Part shown: one piece after another, positions 1 through 8,926 of the stretch
Position numbering within the stretch: position 1 is the first letter of the stretch
Layout of the letters: every line of letters starts with the position of its first letter
Virus record (IMG/VR): IMGVR_UViG_3300017786_003484
Location: 62,001-126,000 of that record
DNA length: 64,000 nt
Origin: a virus
Reading direction: 5' to 3' (one strand)
Notes under the pieces: model-generated
Seen by the model: only the letters and a program-made list of their open reading frames with translations
Told to the model about the DNA's origin: nothing
Databases searched by the model: none
Program-made: the position numbers and the translations under genes

Positions 1-293
1 AATATAGGATTAAATTCTTCCTCGCATAAAACAGCATAACTTACATGCCTAAAATGTCGATTTCTTGTTGTGAATGTATAGATATGACTGATACCAATAG
101 TATCAGGAACTCCTGGATGTCCGAGTTCTTCGACTAGCTCTCTTTTAAGTCCTTCTAAGTCGCCTTCGTTGCCTATGAGTTTTCCTCCCCATAACCCCCA
201 ACACATACTATGACGCTCTTCTTCACTTCTTAATTGCATCATCGCTCTTTGTGTTTTCTGACATATAATTAATGCTCCTACTGCTCTTAACAT
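1..293 (-). CDS. Nudix hydrolase, 3' end cut by the window
   Basis: The reading frame starts at the ATG complementary to 291-293 and runs off the left edge, giving about 97 residues. A complete Nudix box is visible: G, five residues, E, seven residues, then RELVEELGH (the GX5EX7REUXEEXGU pattern, with His in the last position). Nudix proteins hydrolyse nucleoside diphosphates linked to another moiety; T4 NudE is a phage example. The substrate cannot be told. It is the last readable gene of a leftward block behind gp15, with only 7 bases between them. The family call is firm; the C-terminus is not seen. Confidence 0.85.
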   Translation of the reverse strand, partial: MLRAVGALIICQKTQRAMMQLRSEEERHSMCWGLWGGKLIGNEGDLEGLKRELVEELGHPGVPDTIGISHIYTFTTRNRHFRHVSYAVLCEEEFNPI

Positions 294-300
294 GATAAAA

Positions 301-1674
301 CTAGTTAACTATCCTCCAATAACCTTGTTCAAATATTCCTTCTATTGCTATTACCCAAGTTTCTCCGTCGTAATACAACTTCTCACCTGAGTTAGCATTA
401 GTAGTATACCCTATTGTGTTTACCGCCGTTGAGTCGAAACTGACTACCCAATCTGTACCATTATATTCAATAATATCGTCTTCTCCTGCTTCTAATAATC
501 CCCACGGACCTCCATCAAATGGGACAATATTATTAACTAGTAGATATCTCTGACCGGTTGCTTCTGCTGGTAAATTTCCAACTCCGGGTTGTGATTTCTG
601 TGGATTAATAATACCATTGATAGAAGTAATTGTATCATTTGGCAATGTATCTTGATTCAATGTAAAAGCAATTAGATTTTCGTTGCCACTTACAATAGCA
701 TCACATATTAATATAACTTCGTCGGCTTCGTCTGCAAAAGCTGAACTTGGACCTATTCTTAATCTAATTTCTGTAATACCCGGTTTGAATCCACCATGCA
801 AATTAAAATGGGTTGTCCAATTTAATAAATCTGTACCTTGTGTTCTATCAATATTAGTATTATCATTATTTAATAATTCAATATTATCTGAATTTACTTT
901 AATATGTCTATTTTCAAAAGTAAGCCATTGTCTTTGTGTATTTCCGTTAAAATTAATATTTAAACTTTCAATACTTACATTATCAATATCTTCATATGCA
1001 GATTGTAATATACTATGAATAAGAACTTGTCTTTTAATTTTTGCAGGTGGTGTTAAGTAGATTGGTAATTGATATATCAAACTTGAAACATCAATAATAT
1101 CATCTTGTCCATTTGGAATCTGTCTTGCTGTCCATGTGGTATTGATTAACTCAACAACTCCTAAACTTGTCCAATCAAATGGATTATCACTACTTTGTAA
1201 GTTAACACTTGGATTAAAGAGCAATAGTATTTGCTCTAGTAATTGTAACTTTTGTTCTGTATTACTAGTCCATATATCAACATTAAGAGTTAGGTCATAA
1301 GGAATAGGAGATATTCTTTCTAGTGTATAAGACTCGCCAAGTTCATCTAAAAACTCATTATTATTAGAATCAAACTTCTTTTCTAATACTTGAGCTCTAT
1401 CAATATGAGTTGGATTTAATCTTCTTTCCGGACTAGGAATTAATTCTGAGATATAAACAGATATAAACGGAACAGTATTGATTTTATTTTCTGAATTTTC
1501 TTTAATAATATGAGATGCCATTCTGCTAGTATCGCCATATCTAACCGGTACTAAATGAAAGTAATCTGCTCCATTGTCGTCTTTACCCATCTTAACAGAA
1601 AATCCGCCAAATACTCTCATAAATTGTACTAGCCATCTTCTTATTTGTTGATCATAAAAATATGTTTGTGCCAT
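301..1674 (-). CDS. 15: gp15-like tail sheath stabiliser / tail completion protein
   Basis: 457 residues against about 270 in T4 gp15. The N-terminal part carries the gp15 pattern: YFYDQQIRRW at residues 5-14, FGGFSVKMGKDD further on, VRYGDTSRM, then YDLTLNVDIWTSN followed by EQILLLFNPSVN. T4 gp15 forms the ring that caps the sheath and joins tail to neck. The extra C-terminal part of more than 150 residues ends in two short motifs of the type YNGTDW and YYDGETW, which also occur in the inserted modules of this phage's sheath protein (see findings). It follows gp14 and an 81-residue gene on the minus strand, probably one late transcript. Confidence 0.8.
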   Translation of the reverse strand: MAQTYFYDQQIRRWLVQFMRVFGGFSVKMGKDDNGADYFHLVPVRYGDTSRMASHIIKENSENKINTVPFISVYISELIPSPERRLNPTHIDRAQVLEKKFDSNNNEFLDELGESYTLERISPIPYDLTLNVDIWTSNTEQKLQLLEQILLLFNPSVNLQSSDNPFDWTSLGVVELINTTWTARQIPNGQDDIIDVSSLIYQLPIYLTPPAKIKRQVLIHSILQSAYEDIDNVSIESLNINFNGNTQRQWLTFENRHIKVNSDNIELLNNDNTNIDRTQGTDLLNWTTHFNLHGGFKPGITEIRLRIGPSSAFADEADEVILICDAIVSGNENLIAFTLNQDTLPNDTITSINGIINPQKSQPGVGNLPAEATGQRYLLVNNIVPFDGGPWGLLEAGEDDIIEYNGTDWVVSFDSTAVNTIGYTTNANSGEKLYYDGETWVIAIEGIFEQGYWRIVN

Positions 1675-1919
1675 TATTTTTTATCCTGTTTCAATATTTG
1701 TTTTTGCATTTCCTCAAGAGTTTCATTGTTTACACATTGTATATTTAACTCTGTTATGTTTGGAAAAGCCGATCTTAAACCTTTATCTAAACCGTCTGCA
1801 TATATTGTTTGGTATCCCTTGCAATCGTTAGCATTTTCAAATTTTAAAGACGTGTTTATTTTTAACTCAACCTCTTCAGATCCTGCAAACATTACTAAAG
1901 CCACTAGAAACCAAGTCAT
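1674..1919 (-). CDS. small exported protein, unknown
   Basis: 81 residues, MTWFLVALVMFAGSEEVE at the start: a short hydrophobic N-terminus that could be a signal peptide or anchor, then a charged region with two Cys (in NDCKGY and IQCVNN). It overlaps the gp15 start by one base and starts one base from the gp14 end, so it is translated inside the gp14-gp15 block. I do not recognise a family. Two cysteines after an export signal would suit a periplasmic disulfide protein; this is inference. Confidence 0.55.
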   Translation of the reverse strand: MTWFLVALVMFAGSEEVELKINTSLKFENANDCKGYQTIYADGLDKGLRSAFPNITELNIQCVNNETLEEMQKQILKQDKK

Positions 1920-3020
1920 CTAATCATCCGTCCTAGGTTTTTTAAATACTTTAGATAAAGTTTGCTTTTCGCTAGTAATACCTTTTTCGTCTGCTGGATT
2001 ACTAGATCTAGTTTTGTTATCATTATTAATAAATGCATTAGTTGGTGTTCTAGGTCGTAAGTCGCCTCCAAATCCTGCTTGTTCAACACTATCAAATATT
2101 CTAAGCCATTTTTTACCTATATACTGGAATAATCTATTAGGAACAAAATCACTTCTAATAAAATATTCTTGCTGGTCAGGATTGCTAGGAAAACTTAAAC
2201 CAGATGAAACTAAATTCTTATCTGGTAATCCACCTACTTTAATGTCTTTTACAGGTCCGCTATCCGGATCTGCTGTTGGCTCTTTTCCTTCTTTTTCTCC
2301 AAAGAAAGATGAATCGTCCCATAAGCCTGAGTCGGGTACAAGTACCTCTGACGAAGCAATAACTGCTTCAGAAATTTCAACTTCTTTTTGGTAGGTACTT
2401 AATGCATTCTTTAAACTATCTTCATCTTCTGGATCACCAAGTATTCCTCGATATTCCTGTGCATCCATCATTGGAGATGCTTTTATTCTCCATAAATGAG
2501 GCCACCATGTAGGACCAAAACCTTCTGCGGCCCTAGATGCATCATTAATAACATAAAATTTATTAATGCTCTTTGCACCAGCATCTAACAGTAAGTCATC
2601 ATTTAAGTGAGGTAATTCTATAACATCACCAGCCATAAGTTTTCTACCTAATATAGAAGCCATATCGTTTGTATGGAAAGTAATAAAAATAGTATCAGCA
2701 CTAAGGAATAAACCAAACTGGCTTAAATCAAAGTCAGTATCTGCAACATTATATGTTCCTCTTAATTCGTAAATTGTAGTATCATAAACACGATCTCTAT
2801 TTTCTAAAAATAGTAAATCTTGTATATCCAACTCAGATACATCACCTTTTGCTTGTAAATTTGGTTGTGCAGGATCATTTGTTTCTCCCTGCGACGCAGG
2901 TCCTAAATACTTGTGGATATAGATAGAGGTACCACCTGCATTAACAGCTTCTCGTATAATGCGGTCTTGGTAGTGATAATCCTTACCTTTATCGTTATTC
3001 CAGAGTTGAATTCTTGGCAT
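1920..3020 (-). CDS. 14: gp14-like neck protein
   Basis: 366 residues against 256 in T4 gp14. The N-terminus (MPRIQLWNNDKGKDYHYQDR), the REAVNAGGTSIYIHKY segment and GDVIELPHLNDDLL (T4 has GDLIYFPMDNSLFEI at the same place) match the neck-protein pattern. gp14 with gp13 builds the neck that joins the filled head to the tail. The C-terminal third is low-complexity and charged. It lies before gp15 as in many T4-like phages, but here on the strand opposite to gp13. A late-type box lies just upstream on the minus strand. Confidence 0.7.
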   Translation of the reverse strand: MPRIQLWNNDKGKDYHYQDRIIREAVNAGGTSIYIHKYLGPASQGETNDPAQPNLQAKGDVSELDIQDLLFLENRDRVYDTTIYELRGTYNVADTDFDLSQFGLFLSADTIFITFHTNDMASILGRKLMAGDVIELPHLNDDLLLDAGAKSINKFYVINDASRAAEGFGPTWWPHLWRIKASPMMDAQEYRGILGDPEDEDSLKNALSTYQKEVEISEAVIASSEVLVPDSGLWDDSSFFGEKEGKEPTADPDSGPVKDIKVGGLPDKNLVSSGLSFPSNPDQQEYFIRSDFVPNRLFQYIGKKWLRIFDSVEQAGFGGDLRPRTPTNAFINNDNKTRSSNPADEKGITSEKQTLSKVFKKPRTDD

Positions 3021-3044
3021 AAATGCTCCTTAATTACATATATT

Positions 3045-3053
3045 GTATTTACC
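3045..3053 (-). promoter_or_regulatory. late-type promoter box for gp14-gp15
   Basis: On the minus strand the sequence reads GGTAAATAC, ending about 24 bases before the gp14 ATG. It resembles the T4 late -10 box TATAAATA and the CTAAATAC form seen before the sheath gene in this window. There is no -35 element, as expected for gp55/gp33-dependent late promoters. Function is inferred from position and likeness. Confidence 0.4.
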
Positions 3054-3068
3054 GTTCTTAGATTTAGG

Positions 3069-3097
3069 TTGACACCAAGGTAAGAATACTATATACT
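3069..3097 (+). promoter_or_regulatory. sigma70-type promoter for the 404-residue gene
   Basis: TTGACA at 3069-3074, a 17-bp spacer and TATACT at 3092-3097. The predicted start is near 3104, leaving a leader of about 27 bases with an AGGAG ribosome site before the ATG at 3131. Confidence 0.75.
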
Positions 3098-3130
3098 TAC
3101 TAGTAGTTAGTTAGAAATAGGAGAACATCT

Positions 3131-4345
3131 ATGGCTTTGCCAAAAGTAACAAAACGTAAAAAACCTCGTGCCGCTAGGCGTGTTAGCACAGGAGAGCCTA
3201 AGTTTGAAGGAATTGAATCTCTAAACGGACAAGAGTATTGTAAAACATACAGGCAGATGTCCGAGTATTATCGTTTAGACTGTAAGAGCTCTGACTATAA
3301 AGGTTGGGTTGTTGCATATTGCAAAGAACATGAAGAATTTAAAAGTAAATCAACTATAGTTAATAAAGTTCCAGATAGCAGATTTGGTCCTAGTCTGGGT
3401 TGTAGTGCTAGGTTGTTATCAAGAGGATGGCCAGACTATCATCCTGCATATGCAGAATATTGGGAAAATCTAGCAGGTACAATGGGAGAGGTTGCTCCTT
3501 TAAGTACATGGCTTGATAAAAACATAAAAGAGATAATTGAAGTTGGCGAGACAATCGTTGAGGAAAAGAAAGCGATTGAGAAAAAGAGTGCAGTTCCTAA
3601 ACAAACAATACAAGATAGATTGAAAGAACAACTTGATGATCTGCTAGGTGAAATTGAAGGTGCAGTAGATGACTTTACTGAGCAAGGTAAAGCATTTGAT
3701 GCATATAAATTTTTACAGTCAAATAACTTAGCGGCAAACTCTGCTCCTCAAATTGCTGAATTTTACAAGCCATTAATTGCTGAAATTGAAGAATACTTAA
3801 AAGGTGATTGCGAACAGTTAAACGAAGCATATGCTCACTTAGGAAAACGTGATGCTAAGAATTTTATTAAATTTTTGCAGTCTATTGTTGACGGAGCGAA
3901 TGCATATAAGGCAATGAAAATTTCTACTAGGGCAAAACCTAAGAGAAAACCAATTCCAGCAGAACGTATTGTTAGGAAACTAAAATATCTAAAAACATAT
4001 ACACTAGGAGGACTTGAATTCAAGAGTGTTGATCCAAGAGATATATTGCAATGCTCTGAACTTTGGACTTATAATACAAAGACAAGAAAACTTGGTAGAT
4101 TTGTTGCCGCAAAGCACGGTGATGTTGTAGTATCTCACCTAACAGTTAAGAGTACTAGTATTACAGGACATGATACTGATAAGAGTATTAGCAAAACACT
4201 TCGTAGGCCAGAAGAACAACTTACAGAATGGAAAAAGGCTAGTCGTCCTGAGTTACGGAAATTTTTAGGTAAAATTAAAGGAACAGAAGTTAAACTTCGT
4301 CCTAGGATATCAGAAGAGACGTTATTACTAAAAATTATAAAGTAG
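3131..4345 (+). CDS. conserved-looking phage protein of unknown function, 404 aa
   Basis: A soluble protein with a very basic N-terminus (KVTKRKKPRAARR at residues 5-17) and aromatic-rich segments with Cys (EYCKTYRQMSEYYRL, VAYCKEHEEF). A coiled-coil-like acidic middle (KEQLDDLLGEIEGAVDDF) is followed by a Lys/Arg-rich C-terminus. The basic tails suggest nucleic-acid binding, which is inference. It has its own sigma70-type promoter and a good AGGAG ribosome site, unlike the late virion genes around it, so it is probably an early gene placed between two neck genes. No family recognised. Confidence 0.8.
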   Translation: MALPKVTKRKKPRAARRVSTGEPKFEGIESLNGQEYCKTYRQMSEYYRLDCKSSDYKGWVVAYCKEHEEFKSKSTIVNKVPDSRFGPSLGCSARLLSRGWPDYHPAYAEYWENLAGTMGEVAPLSTWLDKNIKEIIEVGETIVEEKKAIEKKSAVPKQTIQDRLKEQLDDLLGEIEGAVDDFTEQGKAFDAYKFLQSNNLAANSAPQIAEFYKPLIAEIEEYLKGDCEQLNEAYAHLGKRDAKNFIKFLQSIVDGANAYKAMKISTRAKPKRKPIPAERIVRKLKYLKTYTLGGLEFKSVDPRDILQCSELWTYNTKTRKLGRFVAAKHGDVVVSHLTVKSTSITGHDTDKSISKTLRRPEEQLTEWKKASRPELRKFLGKIKGTEVKLRPRISEETLLLKIIK

Positions 4346-4371
4346 CAACCTATATGTTCTAATATAATTGC

Positions 4372-4379
4372 CATAAATA
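4372..4379 (+). promoter_or_regulatory. 13: late-type promoter box before gp13
   Basis: CATAAATA, 17 bases before the gp13 ATG at 4397, with a CGGAGA ribosome site between. It differs from the T4 late box TATAAATA only in the first base. Confidence 0.55.
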
Positions 4380-4396
4380 ATACGGAGACAAAATTT

Positions 4397-5143
4397 ATGG
4401 CAATTACTACAGAACGCAACAAAGTTATCAAATATATCGAGCTATCTCTTGGTGAAGGAATGGTTGATGTAGAATTAGACAAAGAACACTATGATATGGC
4501 TATTGATAAAGCGGTTGCCAAATACAGGCAACGTAGTACTCGTGCCGTTGAAGAAAGTTTTATGGTCTTAAAACTTAGTCCACAAGAGAGCACCTATATA
4601 TTACCAAGCGAGGTAATGGAAGTTAAGCAAGTATACAGAAGAAATGCCGGTGGTATCTCTGCTAGTGCAACTGACTTTGAACCTTTTGAAGCAGGTTACT
4701 TGAATATGTATATGCTAAATGCAGGACGAGGTGGCGGACTTGCTACATTTGAATTATATATGGGTTATAGAGAGCAAATGGGCAAAATGTTTGGAGCTCA
4801 TCTAATATTTAATTGGAATGAAGTAACAAAGAAAATCCATCTACATAGAAAAATTAGAAGTGATGAGGAATGTATTCTTCATATCTATAACCATAGACCA
4901 GACGAAATGTTACTAAGTGATTCACATTCCAATCCATGGTTAAAAGACTATGCTTTAGCAGTAGCAAAAATGTCTTTAGGACAAGCTCGTAGCAAATTTG
5001 GAGCCTTAGCTGGACCACAAGGTGGAGTACAGTTAAACGGTAACGACCTTATTGCACAATCTCAAGCTGAAATTGAAAAACTAGAAGCCGAACTTATTAA
5101 TTACGTTGACGGCGGAACTCCTATTAGCTTTATATTTGGTTAA
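4397..5143 (+). CDS. 13: gp13-like neck protein
   Basis: 248 residues (T4 gp13: 309). The N-terminus reads like gp13: RNKVIKYIELSLGEGMVDVEL, then a helix with YDMAIDKAVAKYRQRS, and a YILPSEVMEVKQVYRR segment in the head-tail connector style. gp13 and gp14 complete filled heads so that tails can attach. It is preceded by a late-type box and a CGGAGA ribosome site. The call rests on pattern and on the presence of gp14 and gp15 next door. Confidence 0.75.
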   Translation: MAITTERNKVIKYIELSLGEGMVDVELDKEHYDMAIDKAVAKYRQRSTRAVEESFMVLKLSPQESTYILPSEVMEVKQVYRRNAGGISASATDFEPFEAGYLNMYMLNAGRGGGLATFELYMGYREQMGKMFGAHLIFNWNEVTKKIHLHRKIRSDEECILHIYNHRPDEMLLSDSHSNPWLKDYALAVAKMSLGQARSKFGALAGPQGGVQLNGNDLIAQSQAEIEKLEAELINYVDGGTPISFIFG

Positions 5144-5151
5144 ACAATGTT

Positions 5152-5180
5152 TTGACAATACAGTCAAATAATGCTATAAT
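5152..5180 (+). promoter_or_regulatory. sigma70-type promoter for the dNMP-kinase-like gene
   Basis: TTGACA at 5152-5157, 17-bp spacer, TATAAT at 5175-5180: both boxes are perfect consensus, the strongest promoter in the window by sequence. The predicted start is near 5187, giving a leader of about 21 bases. Confidence 0.85.
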
Positions 5181-5207
5181 AAATTATTATAGTTAGGATT
5201 TACCAAT

Positions 5208-5720
5208 ATGCAATTACCCAAATTACTAGTAGTAGGACACGGAAGACACGGCAAGGATACTGTATGTGAACTGCTGGCAAAATATGGTTATACTTTTCAA
5301 TCAAGTTCAAAGTTTTGCTCAGAACTGTTTATATTCAACGATACTAAAAACAAGTATGGATATAAGGACGAGGAAGAATGTTATGCTGACAGACATAACC
5401 ATAGAACTGAATGGTACGAAATGATACATGATTATTGTAAGGATGACTTGGCTAAACTTGGAAGAAATTTATTTGCAAAGCATGACATATACTGCGGTCT
5501 GAGAAACAAACGTGAATATTTTGCTATGCAAAACGAAATAATTTTTGATTATGCAATATGGGTAGATAGAGCAGATCACTTAGAATTAGAAGATCCAAGT
5601 AGTATGAGTATTGAACAATGGATGTGTGATTTTACTATTGATAATAATGGATCATTAGATAGATTAGTAAAAAATGTTGATATACTTGCACAACGACGCT
5701 TAAACTTAACGTTGTCCTAG
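5208..5720 (+). CDS. P-loop kinase, deoxynucleoside monophosphate kinase-like
   Basis: 170 residues. The Walker A loop is at residues 10-18 (GHGRHGKDT), the form seen in phage dNMP kinases such as T4 gp1 (SGVKRSGKDT). The C-terminal stretch (TIDNNGSLDRLVKNV) also resembles the end of T4 gp1 (ITNDGSLEELFSKI). Such enzymes phosphorylate dNMPs to dNDPs for phage DNA synthesis. It sits alone behind a consensus host-type promoter between late structural genes, so it is likely made early. The substrate is not provable here. Confidence 0.7.
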   Translation: MQLPKLLVVGHGRHGKDTVCELLAKYGYTFQSSSKFCSELFIFNDTKNKYGYKDEEECYADRHNHRTEWYEMIHDYCKDDLAKLGRNLFAKHDIYCGLRNKREYFAMQNEIIFDYAIWVDRADHLELEDPSSMSIEQWMCDFTIDNNGSLDRLVKNVDILAQRRLNLTLS

Positions 5721-5741
5721 AAATCTATAAATTAACTACCC

Positions 5742-5802
5742 TAATAAATAGCCGGTTTTACTGGTCCTTTAGCTAAATACATCTGAGAAGGGCAGACGCC
5801 CT
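5742..5802 (+). promoter_or_regulatory. late promoter boxes and leader hairpin of the sheath gene
   Basis: Two late-type boxes stand before the tail sheath gene: TAATAAATA at 5742-5750 and CTAAATAC at 5773-5780. Downstream of the second, AGGGC-agac-GCCCT (5789-5802) can form a small stable hairpin near the predicted 5' end of the message, followed by a CGGAGA ribosome site. A 5' hairpin could protect an abundant late mRNA; this is inference. Confidence 0.5.
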
Positions 5803-5828
5803 GTAAACTAAACTCGGAGAAAAAAATT

Positions 5829-8195
5829 ATGGCAACTTTAGTTTCCCCAGGTGTATCGGTTTCCGTCATTGACGAATCCGCTTATGCATCGGCCGGTAAT
5901 GGAACAGTTCCTGCGATTTTCATTGTAACGCGATCTAATAAATTAGCACCAGATGGAACTATTGCAGAATATACAAAATCCAAATATGCTGGTTTACCTC
6001 TAACTATCACTAGTCAGAGAGAATTAGTTCAGCTATATGGAGAACCAGAATTTACAATCGTAGATGGTACCCCAGTACACGGACATGAATTAAACGAATA
6101 CGGTCTTCTAGCCGCATACTATTATTTAGGTGTTGCAAACAGAGCAATCGTAACTCGTGCAGATTTAAACGTAGAAGAAATGGAACCGTTAGATGTAGCA
6201 CCAACAGGAGATCCAGTAAATGGAACTTATTGGTTTGATACAGCAAGTACTTCCTTTGGAATTTTTGAAGGTAACGGTACAGCATGGATTGCAAAAAGTG
6301 TAACACTTTTTGATGGAACACCAACAGGTGGTTCAGATGGTGATTATGCTCTTGACATTTCAGCAGATTTAAAAGAATTTTATAAAAACGAGTCAGGAGT
6401 ATGGAACAAACTTACAACCGCAGATATTGCAGGTACAGTTAACATTGCTCCTCACTATAACTTTCCAACACCAACATCAGGAGATGTATGGTTTAAAACA
6501 ACTTCACCAAATAGCGGATTTAGTCCAGTTATCAAAAAGTATAGCAGTTCAACTGGCTCATTTGCACAACAAATTATTGGTCCAAATTTACCAGATCAAC
6601 TTGTTGCTTATGTTGATGATACTGCCGCCGCAACGGCATTTGGTACATCATTAGATGGAAACGATCTTTATATTAAGATTGCTGATCCTAGTGAAGCAAA
6701 CTTTGAGGTTCGTAGATATGACGGATCTTCTTTTGCCGCTAATGTACAAGAAGTTAAAGCAACTGCTCCAGTAGGTGCTATTGTTGACGGAACACTATGG
6801 TATGACGCAGGAACCACAGCTGACGTTTACAGAAAAGCATCATCAGGATGGGAGCCAGTAGGTGCTGGTAACATTACAGTTGATACTATTGAGCCATCAG
6901 GTCCAACAACTGGAGATGTTTGGGTTGATACTAATGACCTTGTAAATTATCCTTTGCTTAAAGTATATGATGGCGCAGAATTTGTTGCTTTTGATAATGC
7001 AGATCAAACTACTCCAACCGGTGTATTGTTTGCTGACTTAACTGCTACTCCACAAGATTCAACAGGAGCAGGCGGTGTTGCTACTGCAATGGACAGCGAA
7101 GCACCAGATCCAGCTTTTTACCCTGAAGGAATGCTTCTTTTCAATACAGCAGTAAGTTCAGGTAACGTTAAAAAATGGAACGATACTGCAGGACATTTCC
7201 AAAGTGAATCAGGCAATAGAGACTCCGGTCCTAAAGCAGGATCCATGTATGCATTTGATAAAGCTCAACGTAGAGTTGTTGCTAAAAGATTGCAGGCAGT
7301 ACTAACAAGCGGAGAAGAATTAAGAGAAGAAACACTTAACTTTAACTTAATTGCAACTCCAGGATATCCTGAGTGTATTGATGAAATGTTAACACTAAAC
7401 ATTGATCGTAAGGAAACAGCATTTATTATTGCTGATACTCCAATGAAACTTGGAACTAATACAGCAGAAGTTAATGCTTGGGCACTTGGAACCAATGCTG
7501 GTACTAACGGAGAAGACGGATTGACAACAAGAAATGCGTCAATTGGACTTTATTATCCATCAGCACTATCAACTGATTTATCAGGTAATGATGTTGCAGT
7601 TCCAGGAAGTCATGCAGTACTAAGAGCTTATGCTTATAATGACGAAGTAGCTTATCCATGGTTTGCTCCAGCTGGTTTAACCAGAGGACAGGCAAGTGGT
7701 GTTAGTAACTTTGGTGTTGTTACAGCAGAAAATGAGTTCAAGAACGTTGCATTAAACAATGGTCAACGTGATGCACTTTATACGAAGAATATTAATCCAC
7801 TATGTAACTTTCCAGGAACTGGACTTTACCTTTGGGGACAAAAGACACTTCATCCATTTGCATCAGCACTTGATCGTGTAAACGTTGCACGTCTATTAGC
7901 GTTCTTACGTGAAAGATTTGACGTTGTTGCTCGTCCGTTCATTTTTGAGCCAAACGACAAGATTACAAGAGATCGTGTATTATTAGTATTCAATGCTTTC
8001 ATGGAAGACATGGTTGCTAAGAGAGCTGTTTATGATTTCTTAGTAGTATGTGACGAAACTAATAACACTAATGCAAGAATCGATCGAAACGAATTGTACA
8101 TTGATATAGCAATTGAGCCAGTTAAAGCGGCTGAATTTATCTATATTCCAATTCGTGTAGTTAACACTGGCGCGATAGCCGGTGCAAATGCATAA
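5829..8195 (+). CDS. 18: tail sheath protein gp18
   Basis: 788 residues (T4 gp18: 659). The N-terminus (TLVSPGVSVSVIDES) and the C-terminal part (RDALYTKNINPLCNFPGTGLYLWGQKTL, RLLAFLRERFDVVARPFIFEPND, and the terminal YIPIRVVNTG) are those of myovirus contractile sheaths. The sheath contracts to drive the tube through the cell envelope. Residues of about 125-460 are filled with degenerate modules, each with a G-x-x-W-x-D-T type strand followed by a short aromatic hairpin, a surface insertion not present in T4. It is followed by tube gp19 and preceded by two late boxes. Confidence 0.95.
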   Translation: MATLVSPGVSVSVIDESAYASAGNGTVPAIFIVTRSNKLAPDGTIAEYTKSKYAGLPLTITSQRELVQLYGEPEFTIVDGTPVHGHELNEYGLLAAYYYLGVANRAIVTRADLNVEEMEPLDVAPTGDPVNGTYWFDTASTSFGIFEGNGTAWIAKSVTLFDGTPTGGSDGDYALDISADLKEFYKNESGVWNKLTTADIAGTVNIAPHYNFPTPTSGDVWFKTTSPNSGFSPVIKKYSSSTGSFAQQIIGPNLPDQLVAYVDDTAAATAFGTSLDGNDLYIKIADPSEANFEVRRYDGSSFAANVQEVKATAPVGAIVDGTLWYDAGTTADVYRKASSGWEPVGAGNITVDTIEPSGPTTGDVWVDTNDLVNYPLLKVYDGAEFVAFDNADQTTPTGVLFADLTATPQDSTGAGGVATAMDSEAPDPAFYPEGMLLFNTAVSSGNVKKWNDTAGHFQSESGNRDSGPKAGSMYAFDKAQRRVVAKRLQAVLTSGEELREETLNFNLIATPGYPECIDEMLTLNIDRKETAFIIADTPMKLGTNTAEVNAWALGTNAGTNGEDGLTTRNASIGLYYPSALSTDLSGNDVAVPGSHAVLRAYAYNDEVAYPWFAPAGLTRGQASGVSNFGVVTAENEFKNVALNNGQRDALYTKNINPLCNFPGTGLYLWGQKTLHPFASALDRVNVARLLAFLRERFDVVARPFIFEPNDKITRDRVLLVFNAFMEDMVAKRAVYDFLVVCDETNNTNARIDRNELYIDIAIEPVKAAEFIYIPIRVVNTGAIAGANA

Positions 8196-8198
8196 ATA
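8191..8198 (+). promoter_or_regulatory. 19: late-type promoter box before gp19
   Basis: CATAAATA overlapping the stop codon of the sheath gene and 19 bases before the tube ATG. A TAAGGAGA ribosome site follows. It would allow separate high-level expression of tube protein. Confidence 0.55.
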
Positions 8199-8217
8199 AA
8201 CGTAAGGAGATAAGAAA

Positions 8218-8814
8218 ATGGCAGTTTCAGTAAGTAAATTTAATGTACCTGGTACAACAGATGCCGCACTTGTTAGCCCTAAGTTATCTTACAGATTTAG
8301 AGTTACTTTCACACAATTAGGTGAAGGAGACACAGTAAGTTTAACTAGTCAGGTTGTAAGTGTTAGTCGTCCTTCCGTTACACACGACGACATAACAATC
8401 GACGTTTATAACTCCAGGATTTATATGGCTGGTAAGCATACTTGGGATCCAATTACATTAACAGTTCGTGACGATGTCACAGGTGCTGTTGGTAATTCGT
8501 TAGCCCAACAGCTTCAAAAGCAAATGGATCACGGAGGACAAACTGGACAAACAGCAGGCGGCCAATACAAGTTCACTACAGTTATTGAGAACTTAGATGG
8601 TAGCGAAGGCGCTGAAGTACTTGATGCTTGGGAGTTAGCAGGTTGCTATATCCAAAACATTAACTATGGTGAAAACAATTATGCTACAAGTGATCCATTA
8701 CAAATTACTGTAATGATCAAGTTTGATAATGCTAATCATACTGTTGCAGGAACGGAAGTTCTAACAGGAGCGGTCGCAGGTAACTCAACTGACAACGCAA
8801 CGGCATCTAATTAA
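8218..8814 (+). CDS. 19: tail tube protein gp19
   Basis: 198 residues (T4 gp19: 163). The YRFRVTFTQLGEGD strand near residue 25, the SVSRPSVTHDDITIDVYNSRIYMAGKHTWDPITLTVRDD block and the LDAWELAGCYIQNINYG turn are the tail-tube fold of T4-like phages. Subunits stack into the rigid inner tube. A strong TAAGGAGA ribosome site precedes the ATG. It follows the sheath gene as in T4. Confidence 0.92.
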   Translation: MAVSVSKFNVPGTTDAALVSPKLSYRFRVTFTQLGEGDTVSLTSQVVSVSRPSVTHDDITIDVYNSRIYMAGKHTWDPITLTVRDDVTGAVGNSLAQQLQKQMDHGGQTGQTAGGQYKFTTVIENLDGSEGAEVLDAWELAGCYIQNINYGENNYATSDPLQITVMIKFDNANHTVAGTEVLTGAVAGNSTDNATASN

Positions 8815-8833
8815 ACTAGTGGTTAATTAAAAC

Positions 8834-8841
8834 GATAAATA
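8834..8841 (+). promoter_or_regulatory. late-type promoter box
   Basis: GATAAATA between gp19 and the second tube-like gene. The transcript would start near 8847 and run through the hairpin at 8881-8904 before reaching the ATG at 8927. Confidence 0.45.
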
Positions 8842-8880
8842 TAAGTGAGACGGAAACGTATTGCTTATATAAGAATAAAG

Positions 8881-8904
8881 CAAAAGGGCCGTTAGGCCCT
8901 TTTG
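8881..8904 (+). terminator. strong hairpin, terminator or leader structure
   Basis: CAAAAGGGCC-gtta-GGCCCTTTTG is a perfect 10-bp stem with a four-base loop. The 3' arm gives only four T before G, so termination may be partial. It lies downstream of gp19, where a terminator would be expected, but also downstream of the late box at 8834, where it would be the 5' leader of the next gene. Confidence 0.7.
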
Positions 8905-8926
8905 TTGCGACAACGGAGAATAATAC

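Noticed and set aside
683-1018. Plus-strand open frame of 111 codons inside gp15
   Set aside because: It lies fully inside a well-supported gene on the other strand, has no ribosome site, and its Ser/Leu/Ile-rich content is a typical antisense shadow.
5208-5720. Reading the kinase-like gene as an adenylate kinase
   Set aside because: The LID and NMP domains of adenylate kinase are absent; the P-loop form and C-terminus fit phage dNMP kinases better.
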